This document shows positions 43,413 to 51,445 of a stretch of DNA of 64,000 nucleotides, piece by piece. The DNA is taken from positions 73,387 to 137,386 of the forward strand of contig DATKEN010000031.1 in NCBI GenBank assembly GCA_035512155.1, written 5' to 3'. Made by a program: the position numbers and the translations under genes. The notes under the pieces were generated by a model. That model was not told where the DNA came from, did not search any database, and saw only the letters and a list, made by a program, of their open reading frames with translations. Position 1 is the stretch's first letter; the number at the start of each line of letters is the position of its first letter. The DNA comes from JABCYV01 sp035512155. GTDB taxonomy: Bacteria > Acidobacteriota > Terriglobia > Terriglobales > Acidobacteriaceae.

Positions 43413-44216
43413 ATGGGAGTTTCGGTCTCGGTGCTGGCCAGCGGCAGCCGGGGAAATAGCGCTATTGTCTCCAGTTCGCGCACGCGAATTTTGGTGGACG
43501 CCGGCATCTCCTGTCGCGAAACTTTCAAACGGGTGAAGGCCGGGGGCGATGATCCTCGCGCCCTTTCCGCTATCCTGATCACACACGAGCACGCCGATCA
43601 CGTCTATGGGCTGCTGGTTCTGGCACGGAAGCTGAACATTCCTGTCTTCATGACTGGAGCGACGCACCAGGCATGGGCGCGGTCGGTCCGGGAGGTAATC
43701 GGAGAGCGTCCTGAACTGGGCAAGCTCGAAGTATTTTCTGCTGGCCGGTGCTTTCATATTGGGGATATCGCGGTCACGCCGTTCACCATTCCGCACGACG
43801 CCATCGATCCTGTAGGCTTTGCATTTCGCGCTGAAGGCGTCAAAGTAGGCATCGCCACCGATCTCGGACGCATGTCGGCGAATGTGAGGGACACGCTTCG
43901 AGGTTGCGATGTTTTGGTGATCGAGTCAAATCACGATATAGAAAAGCTGCGGATTGGGCCGTATCCTTGGTCGGTGAAACAACGGGTGGGCAGCCCTACG
44001 GGACATCTGTCCAATGAGCGACTCGCGGAATTCTTTAGCACCGATTATGATGGGAGTGCATCTTATATTGTGCTGGCGCACCTCTCCGAGCAAAATAATG
44101 ACCCTGAGTTGGCCCGCCGAGCGGCAGAAAAGGCTCTGGGACCGCGTCAGACGTTACTTCACAATCGAGTGCTATTGGCCACACAATCCGAGCCGATGGA
44201 AGCTATCCGGCTGTAG
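43413..44216 (+). CDS. MBL-fold metallo-hydrolase, YycJ/WalJ type
   Basis: 267 residues starting MGVSVSVLASGSRGNSAIV, the YycJ/WalJ opening. The metal site is THEHADHVYGL near 51 (HxHxDH), with later His in IPHDAIDP near 128 and ESNHD. Members act as single-strand-specific 5'-exonucleases in mismatch repair in firmicutes. A short anti-sigma-like gene follows after 6 bp, so the two may share a message. Confidence 0.87.
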   Translation: MGVSVSVLASGSRGNSAIVSSSRTRILVDAGISCRETFKRVKAGGDDPRALSAILITHEHADHVYGLLVLARKLNIPVFMTGATHQAWARSVREVIGERPELGKLEVFSAGRCFHIGDIAVTPFTIPHDAIDPVGFAFRAEGVKVGIATDLGRMSANVRDTLRGCDVLVIESNHDIEKLRIGPYPWSVKQRVGSPTGHLSNERLAEFFSTDYDGSASYIVLAHLSEQNNDPELARRAAEKALGPRQTLLHNRVLLATQSEPMEAIRL

Positions 44217-44222
44217 TGGACT

Positions 44223-44663
44223 ATGAGTGAGTGCGTCGATCCCATTGTCGGCAAGATCCTGGCAGGCTGGCGTTACGATATCTCCGGCATTGCACCCGAG
44301 ATGCGTGGCGACTACGAAGACCACTTCGCGGCTTGCGAGCGCTGCCGCTCACGGCAGCGTCTGCATCGCACCATTGATGTCTCACTGATCGCACTAGCTT
44401 CTGTCTCCGCTGGGATGTTTCTACTTGCCTTTGGCGTGATCCGCCATTTTGGCCCGCGCCACGCTTTCTGGCTGGAACTGGCGGCTTTGGCCGGCTTTGG
44501 ACTCTCCCTGCTGATTTGGTTGGTCGTGGCAGTTGCTACGCCTGCCCCCATGGCAGTAGTTGACGCCGCCAAAATAGGCGCCCGGCACGTGCATGATCGG
44601 CTGCCGGCCGAAATCCGCGATCGCCTACCAGAAGAACTGCGCTTGAAGATCACGGGCTCTTAG
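44223..44663 (+). CDS. Membrane protein with N-terminal zinc-finger-like motif
   Basis: 146 residues. DYEDHFAACERCRSR has H-x3-C-x2-C near residues 30-40, the zinc-binding pattern of anti-sigma factor N-termini. Two membrane helices follow (LIALASVSAGMFLLAFGVI and LAALAGFGLSLLIWLVVAVA) and a cytoplasmic tail rich in Arg/Glu. No sigma-factor gene is next to it, so a regulatory role is only a guess. It is 6 bp downstream of the metallo-hydrolase gene. Confidence 0.65.
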   Translation: MSECVDPIVGKILAGWRYDISGIAPEMRGDYEDHFAACERCRSRQRLHRTIDVSLIALASVSAGMFLLAFGVIRHFGPRHAFWLELAALAGFGLSLLIWLVVAVATPAPMAVVDAAKIGARHVHDRLPAEIRDRLPEELRLKITGS

Positions 44664-44838
44664 CGGAATGGTTGTAGTCCCCAGTTCAAGCTGCTTTCCA
44701 AAATACCGCGTGAGTCGCGAATCGCCAGGCCACACAATGGACGCGTAGCACAATTGAGCTATACAGACCGAAGCGTGCTTGGGCGATAATAGTAAAAGGC
44801 CTTTCGTTCGCCTAGTGACAAGGGCCAGGGCCGATGTA

Positions 44839-45192
44839 ATGACAGCCATCTCAAAAGCGTTTGCATTTCTCCTGTTCGCTGCGATGACCGCGACTTCTCC
44901 GGGAGCTCAAATTCCGGTTTCAAGGGGTATCGTGCACGAACGGCCTGCGAGCTGTCATGAGGATGCCCGGAAGATTCCGGCTCCGGGGCCGATCAGTCAC
45001 AGGTGTTGTCAGATTGGCCACCAGCCAGCAATTCTGCATGCTTCCTCAAGTGATTCGCAGCAGTTGCCTCTTCGTATCCTGCCCGCTCCGGTTCATGTCG
45101 ACCCTGCACTTAACATTGCGGCGCTCGAGAGCTTTCCGAATGCGCTAATCCTAACCGGCGACCCGCCCACCCTGGCCCCTTTGCGTATCTAG
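44839..45192 (+). CDS. Small secreted Cys/His-rich protein
   Basis: 117 residues from ATG at 44839; an in-frame ATG at 44779 would add 20 residues. The signal peptide runs MTAISKAFAFLLFAAMTATSPGAQ. The mature part has Cys/His: SCHED near 40 and SHRCCQIGHQPAILH near 55. Such clusters suggest binding of a soft metal, probably copper. The Met/His-rich barrel gene starts 66 bp downstream on the same strand, so I read the two as a metal-handling pair. Confidence 0.6.
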   Translation: MTAISKAFAFLLFAAMTATSPGAQIPVSRGIVHERPASCHEDARKIPAPGPISHRCCQIGHQPAILHASSSDSQQLPLRILPAPVHVDPALNIAALESFPNALILTGDPPTLAPLRI

Positions 45193-45257
45193 ATCCCTCC
45201 GCCTTTACGCAATTCTCCTGCTTCAGAGCTCGTCTTCAGACGTCGAATAGGTTCGTC

Positions 45258-46688
45258 ATGAGACGCGTTCTCGAGGTGTCGCGCAATTGGCTGAGCAACG
45301 CGGAGGTGATGGTGCGCAGCGCAGGTGCATTCGGTTTCGTGCTCATGGTCTTGACCTTCTCATCTTTCTTATCTTGGGGGCAGTGTGCCGAGGCCCAGGT
45401 TGCCGATGGCCATATGGACATGTCAGGGGAGAGCCAATCCGGTCACGATACGCACACAATGTCTGGGATGACTATGCGCGGTATGGACATGGGCGAAGGA
45501 TCTTCCCTGCCGTCTTTTCATGCCGGGTCGGGAACGGCCTGGCAACCGGCTTCCGTTCCGGCCCCTCTGTGGATGATTTCTCGCGGCGGTTGGGACCTGA
45601 TGGCTCACGGCACGATTTTCATCACCTATAACCAGCAGGGTGGTCCGCGCGGTGCTGGCAAAGCCGAATCAGTCAACTATGCGATGTTGATGGAGCAACA
45701 CCGGCTCGGTCGTGGCACCATCCTATTTCGCCAGATGTTTTCCGCCGAGTCGCTGACCTCGCCCCATCCTGGCTTCCCCCTGCTTTTTCAGACTGGCGAG
45801 ACCTACCACGGACAGCCGTTGGTCGATCATCAACATCCTCACAATGTGTTTGCCGAGCTTTCCGCACTTTACACGCTGCCGGTCAGCGAGAAAATTTCCT
45901 GGCTGCTCTACGGAGGACCGTCTGCTGAACCGGCGCTAGGTCCGGTAACCTATATTCATCGCGAGTCGGCGTCGGAAAATCCGGCGGCGCCGCTGAGCCA
46001 TCACTTGCAGGATTCAACCCACACCAGCTTCGGCGTGGTGACTACTGGTTTCATTTTTGATTACTCCAAGCTGGCTCGCTTCAAGGTCGAGGCCTCGGCC
46101 TTCAATGGTCACGAACCGAACGAGCAGCGTTGGAGCATCCAGCTCGCCGCGCTCGATTCGTGGTCTTTCAGGGTGAGTGCCGCCCCCACCCGAAACTGGG
46201 TTGCACAATACAGCTTCGGGTACCTGGAGCATCCAGAAGCTGCCGAGCCGGGCAACGAGCGGCGGCAGACTGCGTCTGTCGAATACAACCGTCCACTATC
46301 CGGAAAGGTTTTAGGGGAAGGGAACTGGGCGACCACGCTCATCTGGGGACGTAAGCGCAAAGAGGTGAACAACACGATTCTGAATAGCTATCTGCTGGAA
46401 TCAACATTGAATTTTCAGCGTCGCAACTACGCTTACACGCGGTTGGAATTGGTCGATAAAGACGAGCTGTTTCCTAACGCAGCAACGCATCCCGCTTACG
46501 GCATTGGCGCCTACACTTTCGGCGGCGTGCGCGACCTGGTGCAAAATCACCTCGGGCAGGTTGGCCTGGGCGCGGATGTCACGTTCTACTCAAAGCCGTC
46601 GGTGCTGGATCCCATCTATGGAAGCGATCCGGTATCTTTTCACGTTTTCCTACGCCTGCGGCCGGGACTGAATCACCACGGGCACTGA
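45258..46688 (+). CDS. Outer-membrane beta-barrel protein with Met/His-rich N-terminus
   Basis: 476 residues. A signal peptide-like stretch covers about residues 18-43; ATG at 45258 is used, and an ATG at 45309 preceded by GGAGG is an alternative. The mature N-terminus has clustered Met and His (HMDMSGESQSGHDTHTM, SGMTMRGMDMGEG), as in periplasmic copper proteins. The rest consists of alternating amphipathic strands ending in a Phe/Arg-rich strand, as in outer-membrane barrels of the CopB/PcoB kind. The likely role is copper export or tolerance; the substrate is inferred from composition. Confidence 0.75.
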   Translation: MRRVLEVSRNWLSNAEVMVRSAGAFGFVLMVLTFSSFLSWGQCAEAQVADGHMDMSGESQSGHDTHTMSGMTMRGMDMGEGSSLPSFHAGSGTAWQPASVPAPLWMISRGGWDLMAHGTIFITYNQQGGPRGAGKAESVNYAMLMEQHRLGRGTILFRQMFSAESLTSPHPGFPLLFQTGETYHGQPLVDHQHPHNVFAELSALYTLPVSEKISWLLYGGPSAEPALGPVTYIHRESASENPAAPLSHHLQDSTHTSFGVVTTGFIFDYSKLARFKVEASAFNGHEPNEQRWSIQLAALDSWSFRVSAAPTRNWVAQYSFGYLEHPEAAEPGNERRQTASVEYNRPLSGKVLGEGNWATTLIWGRKRKEVNNTILNSYLLESTLNFQRRNYAYTRLELVDKDELFPNAATHPAYGIGAYTFGGVRDLVQNHLGQVGLGADVTFYSKPSVLDPIYGSDPVSFHVFLRLRPGLNHHGH

Positions 46689-46777
46689 GACGCCTTTTGT
46701 CTTGCAGATATCCTGCTCTTTTTCGCCCTCGGCGTCCGTCCAATCAGTTAGGCTAATAGAAGATTCACGGAGGCGAC

Positions 46778-47518
46778 GTGTCCATCAATACGCCCGAAGA
46801 ACTGGCCAGCATGCGCGCGGCGGGAGAGATCGTACGCCGCATGCTCGACGCCATGAAAGAGGCGGTTCGCCCCGGAGTCACCACGGCTGAGCTGGATGAA
46901 GTCGGCGGCCAAGTCATGCGCCAGCACGGAGCCCAGTCAGCCCCTCAACTGGTGTACAAGTTTCCGGGTGTGAACTGCATCAGTGTGAATGACGAAGCGG
47001 TGCACGGCATCCCTAGCGAGAGAAGGGTGGAGGAAGGCGACCTGGTCAAGCTCGATGTAACGGTGGAGAAAGACGGCTTCATGGCAGACGCGGCAGTCAC
47101 GGTCGGGGCCGGACAAGTTCCGGAGGAGAGTGAGCGCCTGATTGCCTGCGCCGAGCGGGCGTTTGCCAAGGCGATGCTGGTGGCCCGAGCTGGCTTTCGG
47201 GTATCGGAGATTGGCCGCGCGGTCGAGCGCGAAGTGCGCCGCAGTGGCTTCTCTGTGATTCGCGATCTTGGCGGGCACGGCATCGGCCGCACCATCCATG
47301 AAGCCCCTCGCGTCCCTAATTTCGCCGATCCTGCGGCCAATCAGATTCTGACCGAAGGCCTGGTGATTACGGTTGAACCGATCATTGCTGCTGGATCAGG
47401 CCGCGCGGCGGTGGACAAAGACGGCTGGACGGTGCGCACCCTGGACCGGAGGCCATCCGCCCACTACGAGCACACCCTGGTGATCACAAAGGGTGAGCCG
47501 ATTCTACTGACTGCGTAA
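46778..47518 (+). CDS. map: Type I methionine aminopeptidase
   Basis: 246 residues from GTG at 46778 after CGGAGG. The five metal ligands are visible: Asp in VKLDVTVEKDGFMADAAVTV (two Asp), His in DLGGHGIGR near 168, Glu in VEPI near 202 and Glu in YEHTLVI near 231. HGIPSERRVEEGD is the substrate pocket His region. It removes the initiator methionine. It has none of the N-terminal SH3-linker or zinc extension. Confidence 0.93.
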   Translation: MSINTPEELASMRAAGEIVRRMLDAMKEAVRPGVTTAELDEVGGQVMRQHGAQSAPQLVYKFPGVNCISVNDEAVHGIPSERRVEEGDLVKLDVTVEKDGFMADAAVTVGAGQVPEESERLIACAERAFAKAMLVARAGFRVSEIGRAVEREVRRSGFSVIRDLGGHGIGRTIHEAPRVPNFADPAANQILTEGLVITVEPIIAAGSGRAAVDKDGWTVRTLDRRPSAHYEHTLVITKGEPILLTA

Positions 47519-47542
47519 GCTCGGCGCCCCCAAAATCCCGTT

Positions 47543-48664
47543 TTATTGCCCCGGTTGTGGACGGTAAGACCAAAGGCTGTCTATTTTTTCGCCACCATGC
47601 GGCGCGTTGTCAGCCGAGTCTGAGCTCGCGTTGACACGGGCGACTACTTCTTCGATCAGAGGGTGTTTCGGGGCCAGCGAACAGGCAGGGTCCGTGGAGG
47701 CGGCATCTCCCGCCACGAGAAAAGCCTGACAGCGGCAACCACCGAAGTCCATGCCACGGCGATCACAGCTCCGGCAGGGTTCAGGCATCCACCGCTCTCC
47801 GCGGAACTTCTGAAAAGCATTGGACTCCTGCCAAATCCATTCCAGAGAATGTTCGCGAACCGTGTCGAATCGCAGCCCGGGAATTACTCCGGCGGCGTGG
47901 CAGGGTAGAGCCTTCCCAGCGGGGTCGATAATGAGCTGCTGACGACCCCAGCCGCCCATGCAAGCTTTGGGGTAGCGGGCGTAGTAATCGGGGACTACAG
48001 CTTCGATATGGATGCGTCCCGCCAGACGCTCCTGCGCGACTGAAACAATCCTAAGCGAGTCGTTAACTTGTTTTCGAGTGGGCAGCAACGCATCGCGGTT
48101 TTTGAACGCCCACCCGTAGTACTGCACGTGGGCAATCTCCAGGCGGTCGGGATGGAGCGACTCCGCAAGTGCAATCATTTCCTCAAGGTGATCAAGGTTC
48201 TGCCGATGCACCACCATGTTGATGGTGAAGGCCACACCGGAGCGGCAGATCATAGGTGCAAGTTCTACCTTGAGGGCATGCGCTCGAGTCCCGGCGATCC
48301 AATCGGCGCTGGATTCACGGGAGTTCTGAAAACTAAGCTGCACATGATCCAGCCCAGCCTTTACCAGGGGCGTGAGGCGGGATTCCGATAGTCCGATGCC
48401 GGACGTGATCAGGTTCGTGTACAGCCCGGCGGCGTGGGCGGCATCGACCAGTTGAGTCAAGTCCGTGCGGGCTAGAGGTTCTCCGCCCGTGAGATGGAGA
48501 TGGAGAACTCCGAGCTTGGAGGCTTGCCGGAAAACCCCAACCCACTCCTCGGTCGTCAGTTCCGAAGATGCGGCGGCCATCTGCAGCGGGTTTGAGCAGT
48601 AAACACAGTGCAGCGGACAGCGATGAGTAATTTCAGCGATCAGGGCAAGAGGACCCGGAAGCAT
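47543..48664 (-). CDS. pqqE: PQQ biosynthesis radical SAM protein PqqE
   Basis: 373 residues. Radical-SAM motif THRCPLHCVYC (C-x3-C-x2-C) near residue 13 and a SPASM-type C-terminus (CRSCDRRGMDFGGCRCQAF with a further Cys in DPACSLAPKH) that binds additional Fe-S clusters. It crosslinks Glu and Tyr of PqqA, with PqqD as the carrier. The ATG shares one base with the pqqD stop (TAATG). It is the last gene of the cluster and converges on map. Confidence 0.94.
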   Translation of the reverse strand: MLPGPLALIAEITHRCPLHCVYCSNPLQMAAASSELTTEEWVGVFRQASKLGVLHLHLTGGEPLARTDLTQLVDAAHAAGLYTNLITSGIGLSESRLTPLVKAGLDHVQLSFQNSRESSADWIAGTRAHALKVELAPMICRSGVAFTINMVVHRQNLDHLEEMIALAESLHPDRLEIAHVQYYGWAFKNRDALLPTRKQVNDSLRIVSVAQERLAGRIHIEAVVPDYYARYPKACMGGWGRQQLIIDPAGKALPCHAAGVIPGLRFDTVREHSLEWIWQESNAFQKFRGERWMPEPCRSCDRRGMDFGGCRCQAFLVAGDAASTDPACSLAPKHPLIEEVVARVNASSDSADNAPHGGEKIDSLWSYRPQPGQ

Positions 48665-48939
48665 TAGAAATCCACCACGCGCTTCTGCTGCAAGCGCTCA
48701 AGAAAGCCACCGACATCACTGCGAACTTTCTCCGGTTCCGAGGCGCTGTAGAGGACCTGCAGTTCGTCAACGATCTGTCGGAAGCTACGCTGGCCATCAC
48801 AGCGCTCGAGAATTGCGTGACCTGTCCCTTCGAGCTTGAGCGCACCCTCGGGAAACAAGAGAATCCTTTTTTCACCCTCGCCCGCCCAGCGGCAACCGGC
48901 GGCCAGACGAGGCTGACTCGAATCCTGCGGACGAGGCAT
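48664..48939 (-). CDS. pqqD: PQQ biosynthesis peptide chaperone PqqD
   Basis: 91 residues from ATG at 48939, two bases after the pqqC stop; an in-frame upstream start would run into pqqC. PRLAAGCRWAGEGEKRILLFPEGALKLEGTGHAILERCDGQRS is the PqqD (RRE) fold that binds the PqqA peptide and presents it to PqqE. It ends FLERLQQKRVVDF. Confidence 0.93.
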   Translation of the reverse strand: MPRPQDSSQPRLAAGCRWAGEGEKRILLFPEGALKLEGTGHAILERCDGQRSFRQIVDELQVLYSASEPEKVRSDVGGFLERLQQKRVVDF

Positions 48940-48941
48940 GT

Positions 48942-49703
48942 TCAGGGCTCCTCGGGGCTGAATGCTCCCGGCGGAGGCCATCCTGGTTGCACGTACGCGT
49001 GATAGAGCGCATCCAGTTGGGCCCAGAGAATGTCGCATTTTTCACGCAGGGCCTGAACAACCAATTCCTGCTCAGCACGGGTGTGTGCGTGTTCGGCCAC
49101 GTATTGCAATGCAAAATCAGCATCGGCGGGAGCCTGATCGAGCCGAGCCTCGAAGTAATCCAAGCCCCCGGCAAGCCACGGATAAAACTGGCGGAGCGCG
49201 CCCAACCGCAAAGAGATGAGATCTCGGGAGAAAAGTTCCGTGAGCGACGACCCGACGGCTTCCAGCAAAGAGCGATTTCTTACCAGATCAAGGTAAGCGT
49301 CAACGGAATAGCGTACGCCGGGAAGGACCTCGTTGCATTTGATCACTCGTTCCCTGCTCAAACCCGTGGCTTCGGCCAGCCTCAGCCAGCGTTCGATACC
49401 CCCTTCCGGGGTGACGTCTCCGTCATGATCGAGAACGCGCTTGCGCCAGGCACGACGGAAGATCGGATCATCACTGCGAGAGAGAATGATGGCGTCTTTA
49501 ATCGGGATACGGCTCTGGTAGTAGTAGCGGTTCAGCGCCCAGGCCTGCAGCTGGCCCCTGCTCAAGCGGCCTTCATGCATCAACAAATGGAACGGATGGC
49601 GATGGTGGTAACGCTCGTCTCCGACTTGGCGCAGCCGGACGCGCAGCTCTTCGACGGACAGGAAGTGTGAATCGGCCTGCGGCTCTATAGTTCGAAGTGC
49701 CAT
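48942..49703 (-). CDS. pqqC: Pyrroloquinoline-quinone synthase PqqC
   Basis: 253 residues from ATG at 49703 (MALRTIEPQ); the gene overlaps pqqB by 19 bp. HRHPFHLLMHEGRLSRGQLQAWALNRYYYQSRIPIKDA and FSRDLISLRLGALRQFYPWL match PqqC, an all-helical oxidase that performs the last ring-closing and oxidation steps with O2. YVAEHAHTRAEQ holds the catalytic His. Full length is the usual about 250 residues. Confidence 0.95.
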   Translation of the reverse strand: MALRTIEPQADSHFLSVEELRVRLRQVGDERYHHRHPFHLLMHEGRLSRGQLQAWALNRYYYQSRIPIKDAIILSRSDDPIFRRAWRKRVLDHDGDVTPEGGIERWLRLAEATGLSRERVIKCNEVLPGVRYSVDAYLDLVRNRSLLEAVGSSLTELFSRDLISLRLGALRQFYPWLAGGLDYFEARLDQAPADADFALQYVAEHAHTRAEQELVVQALREKCDILWAQLDALYHAYVQPGWPPPGAFSPEEP

Positions 49704-50641
49704 CCGTCTTCCGCGACCTCCCATCCCGCTTCACGCACTTGGTGATATTCCGGCCCGGACTCATCCAGCATAGGGTTGGTGTTGTTGACATGCACAAAAA
49801 TTTTTCTGGGGTGTCGCAACCCTGCCAACAACTGAAGGCTTCCTTCGGGAGAAGACACAGGGATGTGTCCCATCTCACGGGCCGTTTGACCCGTGCCCTG
49901 AACCTTGATCAACTCGTCGTCGCTCCAAAAAGTGCCATCAAAAAGCAGCAAATCCGTTGATTTAAGCGACTCAAGTTGTTCGAGCAAGGCGTCGTCTATT
50001 CGCGGCACGACTGGGAAGTAAGCCAACCGGCCGCCGAAGCCCGATTCTGTGTTCGATTCCGTTCCAATGACGAGCCCGAGAAGCGCTTGTTGCGGTTTCA
50101 GGCTGGCCGCGCGTTCTGGGGAGACATAGCTTGGATAGCGCGATGTCAGAGGTATCGGCAAGCAGCGAATCTTAGATCTCTCACCCCCCGCTGAAGCTAG
50201 CACGAACGAGTTGTCGGGAATAATGTCCGCCCATTGGGCCTGGTTTGGCACGCGCTGGAGCATGGCAAACATCCTGTTGTCATCGCGGATAACTTGGCGG
50301 ACCGAATGGGTCGCGAAAATTTGGAGAGGCTGCAGTTCGCGCAGCAGCAACAGTCCAAGAACCTGGTCCAATTCTGCGCTGGTAAGCGCAACCCCAGAAA
50401 TCGGTGACTGCCGCAGTCCATCACGCGGATGCAGACAAGAATTGGCCTCGATCTGGCCGCGTAGATCCGGAGAGGCGTTGAGTAGAAACCAGGAACGGCC
50501 CTCGGAGCTGATGGCTACCTGTAACTGGGAGCGGGCCTTGCCTCGGAAAGAACCGGCTCGCAAGGAACTACAGTTGCGGCAAGCACAGTTCCACTGCGGG
50601 AAACCACCCCCGGCAGCCGAGCCCAGGATTTCTACGCGCAT
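49685..50641 (-). CDS. pqqB: PQQ biosynthesis protein PqqB (MBL-fold hydroxylase)
   Basis: 318 residues starting MRVEILGSAAGGGFPQWNCACRNC, the PqqB hallmark with the two Cys. TSAELDQVLGLLLLREL and FVHVNNTNPMLDE are further signatures. It is a metallo-beta-lactamase-fold iron protein thought to hydroxylate the crosslinked Glu-Tyr intermediate. The start is 9 bp after the pqqA stop; the end overlaps pqqC. Confidence 0.94.
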   Translation of the reverse strand: MRVEILGSAAGGGFPQWNCACRNCSSLRAGSFRGKARSQLQVAISSEGRSWFLLNASPDLRGQIEANSCLHPRDGLRQSPISGVALTSAELDQVLGLLLLRELQPLQIFATHSVRQVIRDDNRMFAMLQRVPNQAQWADIIPDNSFVLASAGGERSKIRCLPIPLTSRYPSYVSPERAASLKPQQALLGLVIGTESNTESGFGGRLAYFPVVPRIDDALLEQLESLKSTDLLLFDGTFWSDDELIKVQGTGQTAREMGHIPVSSPEGSLQLLAGLRHPRKIFVHVNNTNPMLDESGPEYHQVREAGWEVAEDGWHFEL

Positions 50642-50650
50642 CCGGTAGGA

Positions 50651-50728
50651 TTACAATTCGGCGCAGGCGTAGGAATTGATCTCACAACCTAGCTGGATTT
50701 CTTGAAATTGCGGTTCAACCCACTGCAT
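50651..50728 (-). CDS. pqqA: PQQ precursor peptide PqqA, 25 residues
   Basis: Too short for standard calling. ATG at 50728 opens MQWVEPQFQEIQLG, followed by CEINSYACAEL and TAA. The E-x3-Y motif (EINSY) supplies the Glu and Tyr that PqqE joins to build PQQ. An AGAGGA site lies about 11 bases upstream and a perfect TTGACA at 50764-50759 on the minus strand could be the -35 of the cluster promoter. The gene leads pqqBCDE in the same direction, as in other PQQ clusters. Two Cys residues in the tail are a small peculiarity. Confidence 0.88.
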   Translation of the reverse strand: MQWVEPQFQEIQLGCEINSYACAEL

Positions 50729-50815
50729 AGCCTTCAGTTTCCTCTAGGAGTAATCCCCTGTCAAGATGCAAGGATTTGCGACCCCCTGCCACATTCTTGC
50801 AACCATTACCTTAAG

Positions 50816-51301
50816 TCATTTAGCTGGAATGTGGCAGGTTGCCAGCCCGCGCTTTTCCAGATATTGCTGGTGATAGTCTTCGGCTTCATAAAACGTCACA
50901 GCAGGAACGATCTGGGTGACGATCGGCTTGCTGTAACGTCGAGAGTTCTCCAGCTTTTCTTTGGAAGCTTTGGCTGCGGCTTCCTGTTCGGGAGAATGAA
51001 AAAAGATCGCTGAACGGTACTGTGTTCCCCAGTCTGGTCCCTGCCGGTTGAGTTGGGTGGGATCGTGGTTCTCCCAGAAAACGTCCAACAGTGCGTCGTA
51101 GGAAAGCTTCGCCGGATCGTATTCCACTTCCACGGCCTCAGCGTGGCCGGTCCGGTCGGTGCAGACGTCTTTGTAAGTGGGATCGGGATGGTTCCCTCCG
51201 GTATAGCCCACGCGGGTGGAAATCACCCCTGGAAGTTGACGAAACGTCGCTTCCACTCCCCAAAAACAACCGGCAGCAAAGGTAGCTTTAGCCATGTCCA
51301 A
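50816..51301 (-). CDS. msrA: Peptide methionine (S)-S-oxide reductase
   Basis: 161 residues. GCFWGVEATFRQLPGV carries the catalytic Cys near residue 12, with VGYTGGNHPDPTYKDVCT and HAEAVEVEYDP following, and a EDYHQQYLEK C-terminal block. It reduces methionine sulfoxide in proteins. ATG at 51295 (MAKATF) is a possible alternative start. A resolving Cys may be the one near the C-terminus (ATCHIP). Confidence 0.94.
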   Translation of the reverse strand: MDMAKATFAAGCFWGVEATFRQLPGVISTRVGYTGGNHPDPTYKDVCTDRTGHAEAVEVEYDPAKLSYDALLDVFWENHDPTQLNRQGPDWGTQYRSAIFFHSPEQEAAAKASKEKLENSRRYSKPIVTQIVPAVTFYEAEDYHQQYLEKRGLATCHIPAK

Positions 51302-51445
51302 TGACTCTCAAATGAAAGTGTAGTGCCTCTTGTTAGATGGCGCCAGGTTCGTAAAAGTGACGTAAATTCGCCATTTCCGTTGACCAAAGCCGCTTTCTCG
51401 CGATAAAGTTCAGCCCACGTAGTTCTCCCCCGTACACGAGGCTCT

